From Candidatus Atribacteria bacterium ADurb.Bin276 (lineage in GTDB: Bacteria > Atribacterota > Atribacteria > Atribacterales > Atribacteraceae): a DNA stretch of 55,817 nt. Under the pieces are notes generated by a model. The model had not been told where the DNA came from, searched no databases, and saw only the letters and a list, made by a program, of their open reading frames with translations. Both the position numbers and the translations under genes were made by a program. The stretch lies in assembly GCA_002069605.1 (NCBI GenBank), contig MWBQ01000021.1, positions 1-55,817 on the forward strand, given 5' to 3'. Of this stretch, positions 32,183 to 40,845 are shown in pieces; position 1 is the first letter of the stretch; every line of letters starts with the position of its first letter.

Positions 32183-32992
32183 GTGACCAAATTTTCCCAG
32201 CCGACGGAATTTAAACTGAGGACCTTCAGTATTCTTTTAGCTTTGCCTCCTTTCTTATTCCTAATAGTATATCATGACCTAACCTTGATAGCGGTTTTTG
32301 CTGCTCTTTCGATTTTCACTTTTCAAGAGTATATGCAGATGGTTCATTGTAAAATCCCCCATCGATTTACCAATGTGTTAATCACCATAGCTATGATTTT
32401 ATTTTACCTTTCTTTCCTTTATCCTCATTCATTGATACCGATTGGTTGGTATATTTTCTTTATTCTTTTAGTTTGGTGGAGTTTTTACGATCGATCCAGA
32501 ATAGTTGAACGGATTAGTTTTTTCTTTTTTGGAATTGTTTATTGTATCGGGCTTCCTTTTTTTTGGATAAAAACTGGTCTCGATTATGGTCGATGGATTC
32601 TGGTTGGTTTTGCTTGTATTGTCTGGTTAAATGATATTGGTGCGTATCTTGTTGGTAAAAAGTGGGGCCAACACAAAATAGCTCCCGCAATTAGTCCTGG
32701 TAAAAGCTGGGAGGGATTATGGGGAGGAATTGCCCTGAGTTGTGGAGGAGCCCTATTTTTAAAAATATTTTTTCTATCTGGTTGGACAGTCTATCAATCT
32801 CTATTGATCGGATTGATAATAGCCGTGGTCGGTTTTATTGGAGATCTCTTTGAATCATCGATGAAAAGAGAATATCAATTAAAAGATTCTGGACAATTCT
32901 TGCCCGGTCATGGAGGATTCCTTGACCGATTTGATTCCTTTTTTTTTGTAGCCCCAATGATTTATTTTATTCAAACTTGGTGGGGAGGCTAA
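32183..32992 (+). CDS. cdsA: Phosphatidate cytidylyltransferase
   Basis: CdsA makes CDP-diacylglycerol from phosphatidate and CTP in the cytoplasmic membrane. The 269-residue protein has roughly seven to eight hydrophobic segments, several rich in Phe and Trp. The signature SxxKRxxxxKDxGxxLPGHGGxLDRxD is complete near residues 214-240, and NDIGAYLVGKKWG and SPGKSWEG precede it. GTG at 32183 is the start, following the uppS stop by three bases. dxr begins one base after its own stop. Confidence 0.93.
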   Translation: MTKFSQPTEFKLRTFSILLALPPFLFLIVYHDLTLIAVFAALSIFTFQEYMQMVHCKIPHRFTNVLITIAMILFYLSFLYPHSLIPIGWYIFFILLVWWSFYDRSRIVERISFFFFGIVYCIGLPFFWIKTGLDYGRWILVGFACIVWLNDIGAYLVGKKWGQHKIAPAISPGKSWEGLWGGIALSCGGALFLKIFFLSGWTVYQSLLIGLIIAVVGFIGDLFESSMKREYQLKDSGQFLPGHGGFLDRFDSFFFVAPMIYFIQTWWGG

Positions 32993-32993
32993 G

Positions 32994-34154
32994 ATGAGAG
33001 TTGCAGTAATTGGATCGACAGGTTATTTGGGAGAGCAGATTTGTAATGTTCTCTCTTATTTTCCCGAATTTGAAGTGAAGGTATTAGTTGCGAATGTAAA
33101 CGGGGAAAAACTCATTCAACAAGCCCGAAATTTTCGAAATCCATCAATTTATCTTGTCAATCCTGAAGCCAATTTTCGAGCTGCTGGTGATTTAAAAGAA
33201 TCGGAGATTGAGGTTTTAAAAAACCGAGATGAAGTTAAAGAAATACTTTTAGGAAATTCTGTAGATGGAATATTTTTTGCGTTGTCGGGGGTTGATTGGA
33301 TTGACCTTTTTTATGATTTATTAATCACCAATAAGACCATTTGGATGGCAACCAAAGAAATCATCGTTGCTGGAAGCGAGCTTTGGAAAGGCGAAAGAGA
33401 TTTAAGCCAACATAAAAATCTCATAGCACTGGATAGCGAGCATAATGCTCTCCATCAACTCATTCAAGGTCAAAACAAAGAACATATTGCCAAGATTTAC
33501 CTCACAGCTTCAGGAGGAGCGTTTTATGAATGGCAGGGAGATCTGAATGAAATTACTCCTGAAATGGCTCTCTCGCATCCTAATTGGAAAATGGGAACCA
33601 AGATAACTATTGATTCAGCGAACTTAATTAATAAAGGTTTAGAAGTGATTGAAGCCAATTGCCTTTTTCGTTTTCCTTATTCTCAAATTGATGTTCTCAT
33701 CCAAAGGGAAAGTGTTATTCATGCTCTGATCGAGCGAAAAGACGGCTTTATAATGGCACTTCTTTCCAAACCGGATATGAGATCGGTAATTCTGCACACT
33801 TTAAAAAACGTAAGAACTTCTCCCCGGGAAGAATATAAACTGGATTTTACCCGACTGCATCAATTACATTTTGATTATCCAGTTCCTGATCGTTTCCAGG
33901 GTTTTTACCTCGCAGTTAAGGTAGGGTGCTTGGGAGGAGGGTACCCAGCTTTCTTTTGTGGAGCCGATGAAGCTTGTGTTCAAGCTTTTCTAAATCACCG
34001 AATTCGATTTAACCATATTCCAATTCTTTTGGAAAAAACCTTGGAAACAACGATAACAAAACCAAAATCGGTATCTGATGTTATTGATATCTATAACCAG
34101 GGATATAAAACCGCGAAGAACCTGATACAACAAAGGAGATCCTTAAAATGCTGA
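32994..34154 (+). CDS. dxr: 1-deoxy-D-xylulose 5-phosphate reductoisomerase
   Basis: Dxr is the first committed MEP-pathway enzyme, converting DXP to MEP with NADPH. The 386 residues show the Rossmann loop GSTGYLGEQ, ALDSEHNAL, TASGGAF, SHPNWKMGTKITIDSANLINKGLE with all catalytic residues, and KPDMR. Two normally constant sites differ: SGGPF reads SGGAF, and the HPQS of the dimer region reads QRES (LIQRESVIHAL). These look like drift within a working enzyme, since the metal and substrate ligands are kept. It overlaps rseP by seven bases. No dxs is in the window. Confidence 0.92.
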   Translation: MRVAVIGSTGYLGEQICNVLSYFPEFEVKVLVANVNGEKLIQQARNFRNPSIYLVNPEANFRAAGDLKESEIEVLKNRDEVKEILLGNSVDGIFFALSGVDWIDLFYDLLITNKTIWMATKEIIVAGSELWKGERDLSQHKNLIALDSEHNALHQLIQGQNKEHIAKIYLTASGGAFYEWQGDLNEITPEMALSHPNWKMGTKITIDSANLINKGLEVIEANCLFRFPYSQIDVLIQRESVIHALIERKDGFIMALLSKPDMRSVILHTLKNVRTSPREEYKLDFTRLHQLHFDYPVPDRFQGFYLAVKVGCLGGGYPAFFCGADEACVQAFLNHRIRFNHIPILLEKTLETTITKPKSVSDVIDIYNQGYKTAKNLIQQRRSLKC

Positions 34155-35197
34155 CTATCTTAGCTACCATATTTGTTATTGGGTTATTAGTTCTTTGCCA
34201 TGAATTCGGTCATTTTATTTTTGCTCGATGGTTTAAGGTAAGAGTTCTAAAATTTGCCATTGGGTATGGACCAAAAATCTGGTCAACTCAAAAAGGGGAT
34301 ACTGAATATTCGATACGAGCCTTTCCGCTGGGTGGATTTACCAAAATGGCCGGGATGGAAGATACGCTCATTGAAGGGTATAGTGAAGCAAGCGTTCCCG
34401 ATGCTGAGCGTTTTGATAAAAAGCCAATTTATCAAAGAAGCCTGATTGTGGCAGGGGGCCCTGCCATGAACCTATTTTTATCGATCATTTTAGTTTTTTT
34501 AGTGTTTAGTTTTATGGGAGTTCCAACCAGCAGTTTAAAAATTCAACAAGTTATTGAAAATAGCCCAGCTCAAAGCGCCGGGATATTACCTGGAGACGTT
34601 ATTACTTCGATTAATGGCAAAACTATTGAAAAAATGGAGGATTTATCCAATCAAATCGCCCTTAACGGTGAAAAAGAACTATCTTTGACCGTATTACGGG
34701 AACAAATACCAATTGAAGTACAGTTAACTCCTGGTTGGGATGAAGATGAAAAACGTTTCTTGATTGGTATTGTCTATGGAGTTGAAAATCGCCGGGTGAA
34801 TCCATTGGTTGCCTTTTATAAAAGTGTTTCTTCAGTGATAGAATGGTTTGTCGTGAGCTTTCTTGGCTTGCTTTATATGGTAATGGGACGGGTTCCAATG
34901 GAAGTGACTGGTATAATTGGAATTGCTCGTATGTCTGGGCAAGCTGCCAGTTATGGATTTTTAAATTTACTTTATTTTTCTGCATTGATTAGTGTTGCTT
35001 TGGCTCTCTTTAACTTATTGCCCATTCCAGCTTTAGATGGAGGTCATTTATTACTTTTTCTTTATGAAAAAATCCGTGGGAAGCCTATGGATCCCAGTAA
35101 AATTGGATTTTTCTATATGATTGGTTTTTTATTTATCATCTTGATGGCAATATTCGTTACTTATCAGGATGTTTTAAGAATTGTTACTGGAAAATGA
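34148..35197 (+). CDS. rseP: Site-2 protease RseP family intramembrane metalloprotease
   Basis: A zinc intramembrane protease that in relatives cleaves anti-sigma factors or leftover signal peptides. The 349 residues contain the zinc motif HEFGH (18-22) in the first membrane helix and a single PDZ domain (about 122-200, SPAQSAGILPGDVITSINGK). The second zinc ligand lies in LLPIPALDGGHLL near residue 295, with a final membrane helix after it. One PDZ domain, rather than the two of E. coli RseP, is usual for Firmicutes RasP-like enzymes. It lies between dxr and ispG, overlapping both by a few bases. Confidence 0.93.
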   Translation: MLTILATIFVIGLLVLCHEFGHFIFARWFKVRVLKFAIGYGPKIWSTQKGDTEYSIRAFPLGGFTKMAGMEDTLIEGYSEASVPDAERFDKKPIYQRSLIVAGGPAMNLFLSIILVFLVFSFMGVPTSSLKIQQVIENSPAQSAGILPGDVITSINGKTIEKMEDLSNQIALNGEKELSLTVLREQIPIEVQLTPGWDEDEKRFLIGIVYGVENRRVNPLVAFYKSVSSVIEWFVVSFLGLLYMVMGRVPMEVTGIIGIARMSGQAASYGFLNLLYFSALISVALALFNLLPIPALDGGHLLLFLYEKIRGKPMDPSKIGFFYMIGFLFIILMAIFVTYQDVLRIVTGK

Positions 35198-36267
35198 AAC
35201 GAGAAAAAACCATACAAGTCTTTCTTGGTTCAGTTGCCATTGGTGGTCATTCATCAATATCGGTGGAGTCCATGGGGAGGATTTATCCAGGACGGGTTGA
35301 CGAATGTCTGAGTGAAATTTGTGCTGCAGCAGCGGCTGGAAGTGACTGTTTTCGAATTGCCGTTCCCGATGAAAGAGCTTTGTCCGGCATCATTCAGCTA
35401 AAAAAATATTCACCCCTCCCTCTCATAGCGGATATTCATTTTTCACCGACCATTGCCCTGAAGGCAGTCGAAGCAGGTATTGATGGAATTCGTGTTAATC
35501 CTGGTACCTGGAAAAACCAGCTCCAATACCATCAGCTTATTGAAAAGTTAAAGGCAGGAAGTGGTGTGCTTCGGTTGGGTGCCAATGCCGGTTCACTCCC
35601 CTCTCATCTTCAAAAGAAGGGGAGAGTGGAGGCGCTCCTTGACAGCATAATCGAAATGCTTGAGGTTCCTCAAAAAAAGGATTTTCATCGCATTATCCTT
35701 TCTGCCAAATCAACCGATATAAATGAAACTATTGAGGTTTATGAACGCTTAGCTGCCACTTTTTCCTATCCTTTGCATGTAGGGCTTACTGAAGCTGGCG
35801 AGGGATTTGAAGGAATCATCAAATCGACAATTGCTTTAGGTACAATCCTACAAAAAGGAATTGGTAATAATATACGAGTTTCTCTCACATCACCCAATCC
35901 GATTCTTGAATCCCAGGTCGCGGTAGAAATCCTCCGAGGAGTTGGACTACGGCAAAAGGGAATCGAAGTAATTTCCTGCCCAACCTGTGCTCGAACCAGA
36001 GGAGATGTGGTATCATTTGTAAGAGAAATAAAAGCAGCTGTACAAAAGATATCATCTCCCTCTCCCTTAAAATTAGCAATTATGGGGTGTGAGGTAAATG
36101 GTCCGGGAGAAGCGAAGGAGGCTGATTTAGGGTTAGCTTTTGGAAAATCAACCGCACTTCTTTTTGTTCGAGGTAAGGTTATTAAAACCGTGCATCAACA
36201 GAATGCTTTGAATGAGCTCATAAAACAATTACGATCGATGGTATCCAATCAAATGGTGAAAGAATAG
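35194..36267 (+). CDS. ispG: 4-hydroxy-3-methylbut-2-enyl diphosphate synthase
   Basis: IspG (GcpE) converts MEcPP to HMBPP with a [4Fe-4S] cluster. The 357-residue enzyme has the TIM-barrel domain (ADIHFSPTIALKAVEAGIDGIRVNPG) and the C-terminal cluster domain with Cys262, Cys265 (CPTCART), Cys299 and Glu306 (MGCEVNGPGEA). The near-invariant VQSM at the N-terminus reads VESM here. The start overlaps the rseP stop by four bases. Reduction probably depends on ferredoxin or flavodoxin, in keeping with an anaerobe. Confidence 0.95.
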   Translation: MKREKTIQVFLGSVAIGGHSSISVESMGRIYPGRVDECLSEICAAAAAGSDCFRIAVPDERALSGIIQLKKYSPLPLIADIHFSPTIALKAVEAGIDGIRVNPGTWKNQLQYHQLIEKLKAGSGVLRLGANAGSLPSHLQKKGRVEALLDSIIEMLEVPQKKDFHRIILSAKSTDINETIEVYERLAATFSYPLHVGLTEAGEGFEGIIKSTIALGTILQKGIGNNIRVSLTSPNPILESQVAVEILRGVGLRQKGIEVISCPTCARTRGDVVSFVREIKAAVQKISSPSPLKLAIMGCEVNGPGEAKEADLGLAFGKSTALLFVRGKVIKTVHQQNALNELIKQLRSMVSNQMVKE

Positions 36268-36281
36268 GAGGAAAATACGCC

Positions 36282-37541
36282 TTGAAAATGTCAGCTTTGT
36301 TTGCTCCAACACTGAAAGAGAATCCTGCCGAAGCCGAGGTGATCAGCCATAGCTTAATGTTGCGGGCAGGAATGATCAGACAACTTTCATCGGGAATTTA
36401 CAATATCCTCCCTTTGGGTTTACGTTCTTTAGAAAAAATCATGAATATTGTTCGTCGAGAGCTTAACCGAGCTGATGGACAGGAACTTTTATTACCGGCT
36501 CTTCAACCAGGAGAACTCTGGAAAGAAACTGGACGGTGGGAAATTTATGGTCCGGAATTAATCCGTTTTCAAGACCGCCGAGAAAGGGATTTTTGTTTGG
36601 GACCAACCCATGAAGAGGTTATTACCGATATAGCCAGGAAAGAGATCCGTTCTTATCGACAGCTTCCTTTGCTGTTGTATCAAATTCAAACTAAATTTCG
36701 AGATGAAATCCGACCTCGCTTTGGAATAATGCGATCTCGAGAATTCATTATGAAGGATTTGTATAGCTTCGATCGGGATTATGAAGGATTACAGGTTAGT
36801 TATCAAAAAATGTATAATGCCTATTCAAAGATATTTTCATCTTTTGGTTTAGAATATATTGCAGCGAGAGCCGATTCGGGAGTAATCGGTGGTGATATTT
36901 CTCATGAATTTCTCATTATTGCCAGCTCTGGAGAAGAAAAAGTGATGAGATGTCCAAAGTGTTTGGCCACCTCAACCCAGGAAGTCAACGATTGTCCGAA
37001 ATGCCATGCTGATATGGAAGAAAAACGAGGCATTGAAGTTGGCCACATTTTTCAATTGGGAACCAAATATTCAGAATCGATGAAAGCCTATTTTGTTGAT
37101 CAGGACGGAAAAGAAAAACCTTTGATTATGGGATGTTATGGAATTGGCATTGGAAGAACTATGGCTGCAGCAATTGAAGCCAACCACGATGAAAACGGAA
37201 TAAAATGGCCCTGGAATATCGCTCCTTATGAGATAATTGTCATACCGGTAAAATTAAAAAATCAAGCCAGTATAGAGTTAGCCAAAAGTATTTCCCAGCA
37301 ACTGGTTTATGAGGAGTATGAGGCGATATGGGATGATCGTGATGTTTCCGCTGGATATAAATTTAAAGAAGCCGATTTAATTGGATTCCCTATTCAAGTA
37401 ATTGTTGGTGAAAAAGCCTTGAAAAATAGTATTTTGGAAATTAAAATACGTTCAAACGGGAAGAGGATAGAGTGTACCCGGGAGCAATTGATATCAGTGA
37501 TAAAAAAAATTAAGGAAGAATTGGTTATTTTGCAGGAATGA
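36282..37541 (+). CDS. proS: Prolyl-tRNA synthetase lacking the editing domain
   Basis: A class II synthetase for tRNA-Pro. At 419 residues it is about 150 shorter than the E. coli-type enzyme. Motif 2 (TKFRDEIRPRFGIMRSREFIMKD) and motif 3 (MGCYGIGIGRTMAA) are present, and the anticodon-binding domain follows. Between them, where the INS editing domain normally sits, there are only about 40 residues containing CPKC at 224-227 and CPKC at 238-241, a possible zinc knuckle. Cis-editing of Ala-tRNA-Pro would thus be absent. TTG at 36282, ten bases after AGGAGG (36266-36271), is preferred over ATG at 36288. Confidence 0.93.
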   Translation: MKMSALFAPTLKENPAEAEVISHSLMLRAGMIRQLSSGIYNILPLGLRSLEKIMNIVRRELNRADGQELLLPALQPGELWKETGRWEIYGPELIRFQDRRERDFCLGPTHEEVITDIARKEIRSYRQLPLLLYQIQTKFRDEIRPRFGIMRSREFIMKDLYSFDRDYEGLQVSYQKMYNAYSKIFSSFGLEYIAARADSGVIGGDISHEFLIIASSGEEKVMRCPKCLATSTQEVNDCPKCHADMEEKRGIEVGHIFQLGTKYSESMKAYFVDQDGKEKPLIMGCYGIGIGRTMAAAIEANHDENGIKWPWNIAPYEIIVIPVKLKNQASIELAKSISQQLVYEEYEAIWDDRDVSAGYKFKEADLIGFPIQVIVGEKALKNSILEIKIRSNGKRIECTREQLISVIKKIKEELVILQE

Positions 37542-38221
37542 GCATGGGAGATCAAACTGAAACAAAACAATTAAATAATAAAAACCACCGAATTACGTCA
37601 ATTATTGCTGCTTATAATGAAGAAAAAACGATAGGACCAATTATTGATGTTTTGAAAAGTGTACCCATTATTGAACAGATTGTAGTAGTGAGCGATGGGT
37701 CAACCGATCGAACAGTTGATATTGCACGAAGTCGTAATGTTGAGGTAGTAGATTTAATTAGTAATGTAGGAAAGGGTGGTGCCCTTTATCGAGGGCTAGA
37801 GTATATAAGAACCGATGTTGTTCTCCTATTAGATGCGGATTTGGTTGGTTTAGAAGAAAGTCATGTTTTGAGTTTGGTTCATCCTGTTACCGAAAGAGAA
37901 GCCGACGTAACCATTGGGGTATTTGAAGAAGGCCGCTTTGCGACCGATTTTGCCCAGAAAATTGCTCCATTATTATCTGGACAACGGGCGATTCGGACCG
38001 ATGTCATCCAAAACATATCCGATCTGGAAGTATCCCGATATGGGGTTGAAGTTGCTATGAACCGTTATATTCGAAAAAACGGTGTGACGATGAAACTGGT
38101 AAAGTTACCGGGGTTGACTCATGTGATGAAGGAAGAAAAAATGGGCTTGATGAAAGGACTTCGTCATCGAGTTAAAATGTATTGGGAAATCTTAAAAAAT
38201 TCTTATGGAGGAGGAGGTTGA
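37538..38221 (+). CDS. Family 2 glycosyltransferase
   Basis: A 227-residue GT-A fold glycosyltransferase without membrane segments. SIIAAYNEEKTIGPII begins the nucleotide-binding half, VVSDGSTDRT supplies the first Asp, and LLLDADL carries the metal-binding DxD-like motif at about residue 100. Glycosyltransferases with this layout include polyprenol-phosphate sugar transferases and glucosyl-3-phosphoglycerate synthases; acceptor and sugar cannot be read from the sequence. It overlaps proS by four bases and hflX by 17, an unusual insertion between two translation-related genes. Confidence 0.85.
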   Translation: MSMGDQTETKQLNNKNHRITSIIAAYNEEKTIGPIIDVLKSVPIIEQIVVVSDGSTDRTVDIARSRNVEVVDLISNVGKGGALYRGLEYIRTDVVLLLDADLVGLEESHVLSLVHPVTEREADVTIGVFEEGRFATDFAQKIAPLLSGQRAIRTDVIQNISDLEVSRYGVEVAMNRYIRKNGVTMKLVKLPGLTHVMKEEKMGLMKGLRHRVKMYWEILKNSYGGGG

Positions 38222-39506
38222 TATAGCTCTGAATAATCAAAAATTATTCATTAAAACCCTTGGTATTGTTTGCAGTGGTCATGACAACCAGACGAATATG
38301 GGAGCGGATGGTGTTTGTCAAGAATTACTGGAGATTTCTCGTAGTGCAGGCTTTCAAATGAGCGAGATTAGGGATGTAAAAGTTCTTCATCCTTTTCCTC
38401 ATTACTATCTGGGAAAGGGAAAGGTTGAAGAAATCAAAGTTTTTTTACAGAAAAATCCTGATATTCGCGGTGTAATTATTGATACCGAAATATCACCCTC
38501 ACAACAAAAAAACCTCGAAAAAGCCTTTAATATCAAAGTTTATACTAAGATAGCTCTTATTCACCGAATTTTTGCTGCGCGTGCTCGTTCTTCAGAAGGG
38601 AAGATTAAAGTTGCAGTGGCATCACTTCAGTATGAATTAAGTCGATTGTCCGGAAGGGGAGTCGAAATGTCCCGCTTGGGCGGTGGGATTGGTACCCGTG
38701 GACCAGGAGAACAAAAGATTGAAACCGAACGAAGACGCATTAAACAAAAAATTGCACAGCTTAAAAGAGAACTCGTTAAAGTGAACCGGCGCCGTGAGGT
38801 TCAGAAGAGCCTTCGGATAAAAAAGAACTTACCGATTGTTGCCATTGTTGGATATACCAATGCTGGGAAGTCGACGCTTTTAAACAGTCTTACCAATGCC
38901 CATGCCTATGTTGAGGACCGATTATTTGCCACCCTTGATCCGACAGCTCGAAAGGCATTTTTGCCAGGGATTGGTTCGGTTGTTTTTACCGATACGGTAG
39001 GATTTATCCGGGAAATGCCTGAAACACTTATTGATGCCTTTCGAGCGACTCTGGATGAGATAAACGATGCCGATTGTCTTCTTGAAGTTTTAGACGCTTC
39101 AGATCCCAGTTACCCGGAACATCATAAGGTGATTAACCGCATCTTGCAAAATATGGCCATATCATGCCGACCGAAGATTATCGTTTTCAATAAAATTGAT
39201 ATGGTTGAGCCTGTCCCGGTTATATCACGGGATTGGTTTGATGATTATCCAGTAGTCATGGTATCAGCCGAGAAAAAAATTGGTATTGAAAACCTGATCG
39301 AGATGATTGGTAAACTGCTGAGAAACAATCGGGAAAGCTTAAACATCACAGTAAGCTACCAAAATCTTCCTCAGATCGAAAAAGAGATATACCAGCATGG
39401 CTATATCGAAAATATTGAATATCGAATTGATGGTATGGTTGAAGTCCATTGTTCGATATCTCGAGAAGCTACCGGACGCATCCGTCAATTGGACTTTTCA
39501 TCTTAA
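38205..39506 (+). CDS. hflX: Ribosome-associated GTPase HflX
   Basis: HflX splits stalled or heat-damaged ribosomes. The N-terminal HflX domain contains HYYLGKGKVEEI, a coiled segment, and the glycine-rich LSRLGGGIGTRGPGE-like stretch (residues about 153-172). The GTPase domain has its P-loop at 216-223 (GYTNAGKS), DTVGF and NKID. The 433-residue length is usual. The start is uncertain: ATG at 38205 is directly followed by GGAGGAGG, which may be the ribosome site for a non-ATG start near 38223-38229. It is the last gene of the plus-strand block; in Firmicutes hflX also lies near miaA. Confidence 0.92.
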   Translation: MEEEVDIALNNQKLFIKTLGIVCSGHDNQTNMGADGVCQELLEISRSAGFQMSEIRDVKVLHPFPHYYLGKGKVEEIKVFLQKNPDIRGVIIDTEISPSQQKNLEKAFNIKVYTKIALIHRIFAARARSSEGKIKVAVASLQYELSRLSGRGVEMSRLGGGIGTRGPGEQKIETERRRIKQKIAQLKRELVKVNRRREVQKSLRIKKNLPIVAIVGYTNAGKSTLLNSLTNAHAYVEDRLFATLDPTARKAFLPGIGSVVFTDTVGFIREMPETLIDAFRATLDEINDADCLLEVLDASDPSYPEHHKVINRILQNMAISCRPKIIVFNKIDMVEPVPVISRDWFDDYPVVMVSAEKKIGIENLIEMIGKLLRNNRESLNITVSYQNLPQIEKEIYQHGYIENIEYRIDGMVEVHCSISREATGRIRQLDFSS

Positions 39507-39572
39507 AAAAATGGTTGAAAAGTAGTTGATTTGATTTCAGAAGTGGTTCCCATAAGGTATATTATGTAAAAT
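39507..39572. other. Convergent junction between the two gene blocks
   Basis: The plus-strand block (hflX) and minus-strand block (DUF1844) end facing each other across 66 bp. The gap is AT-rich. I see no stable hairpin with a T-tract, so how the two converging transcripts end is not apparent. Confidence 0.6.
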
Positions 39573-39881
39573 TTATTTCTTTTCGCTTTGCTCCTCTTCT
39601 TTTTTCACTTTTTCTACGTAATTGAGTTGTAAATTGGTCAGATGCATTTCCATTTCTTTTTTAATTGATGAAGGGAAATCATTTTTTAAGTTCTCAAAAA
39701 TTAATTCAAAGAGATCGATGGCGCGACGAGCTTCTTTTAAATCAATTAGAGTTTCACCGTTTTCAGGATGAACCAACAATCCTAAATATTGCCAGGCTTT
39801 TGCTTGTATTACATTTAAAAAGTAATACCCTAAGTCAGTAATTTTTTGAGGTGGTATCTTTTCCTGGTTTTTTTCATTCAT
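39573..39881 (-). CDS. DUF1844 family protein
   Basis: A 102-residue protein matching the DUF1844 family by its pattern. A helix FLNVIQAKAWQYLGL is followed by NGETLIDLKEARRAIDLFELIFEN and then a helix ending LTNLQLNYVEKV. The last 12 residues are charged (KKEEEQSEKK). It contains no membrane segment and no catalytic motif. AGGAGGT stands about seven bases before the ATG, and the start lies inside the end of miaA. The function of the family is unknown. Confidence 0.82.
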   Translation of the reverse strand: MNEKNQEKIPPQKITDLGYYFLNVIQAKAWQYLGLLVHPENGETLIDLKEARRAIDLFELIFENLKNDFPSSIKKEMEMHLTNLQLNYVEKVKKEEEQSEKK

Positions 39882-40845
39882 TTGAATGACCTCCTATGCA
39901 ATAGGTTAAAAAGATGCGAATAATCTCATCACTTATTATATCGAAATTTTTTCCCTCGGTAGAAATCCAAAGAACCGGAGCTTTCCGAAACCAAGTCAAT
40001 TGTCTTTTCAAATATTGAATAGTTCCTATAGTGATTCGTTTTTCCATTTGTTGGATGGTTAAACGACCTTGAAGACATTGAACCACCGGTCCATAGGTAA
40101 AATTTTTTAAAGCAGGAACATTGGGTGAAAAACCTTTTAATAAAATATCTTGAGTCTCTTGGATAAGTCCTTGTTTTATCATAAGCTGAGTTCTTTCGGT
40201 GATTCTTCTTTTTAGGTCCACTCTCTTATGATCAAGGCCAATTAGAATAAATTGAAAGGGATTTCTGGTTTTAGAGGTTATTTTTTTAAAAGAGGTCGGA
40301 GGTTTACCAGTTTGATGGTAAATTTCGAGAGCACGAATCAAACGTTTTCGATCGTTTTTACCAATCTGGAACGCACGAGGAGGATCAATAGCTACAAGAT
40401 AAGCAAAAAGCTGGGGATTGGAATAACGTTCCAAAAGGAGTCGCAATCGGGGATGGGCGGGGCTTCCTTGGGGAATTGAAGGTTGATATAAACTTTTAAG
40501 GTAAAAACCGGTACCACCAATGATGATTGGAAGCGAATGTCTTTCTAAACATTCAAGAATACATCGAAAAGCTTCAACCCGAAAACGAAAGGAACTCCAG
40601 ATTTGATCTGGTTCAAGTAGATCAATGAGATGATGAGGAATAAGACCCCTCTGCTCTATAGAAGGCTTGGCGGTACCAATATTTAAGTATTTATAAATAG
40701 CCATAGAATCAGCATAAATCAATTCGACCTTCCCTAATTTCTGAGCAAGAAATATGGAAAGATCGGTTTTCCCGCTGGCAGTTGGACCAGCTAAACAAAG
40801 GATTGGCATCGGATCTAAATTATCAGGAAAGAACCAATTCTCCAT
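39874..40845 (-). CDS. miaA: tRNA dimethylallyltransferase
   Basis: MiaA adds a dimethylallyl group to A37 of tRNAs reading UNN codons, using DMAPP from the MEP pathway. The 323 residues show the P-loop GPTASGKT near residue 20, DSMAIYKYLNIGTAKPS (usually DSMQVYKGMDIGTAKP), HHLIDLLEP, IIIGGTGFYLKSL and KNDRKRLIRALEIYHQTGKPPT. Its start overlaps miaB by 23 bases. MiaA and MiaB act in sequence on the same adenosine, so their pairing makes sense. Confidence 0.94.
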   Translation of the reverse strand: MENWFFPDNLDPMPILCLAGPTASGKTDLSIFLAQKLGKVELIYADSMAIYKYLNIGTAKPSIEQRGLIPHHLIDLLEPDQIWSSFRFRVEAFRCILECLERHSLPIIIGGTGFYLKSLYQPSIPQGSPAHPRLRLLLERYSNPQLFAYLVAIDPPRAFQIGKNDRKRLIRALEIYHQTGKPPTSFKKITSKTRNPFQFILIGLDHKRVDLKRRITERTQLMIKQGLIQETQDILLKGFSPNVPALKNFTYGPVVQCLQGRLTIQQMEKRITIGTIQYLKRQLTWFRKAPVLWISTEGKNFDIISDEIIRIFLTYCIGGHSNE

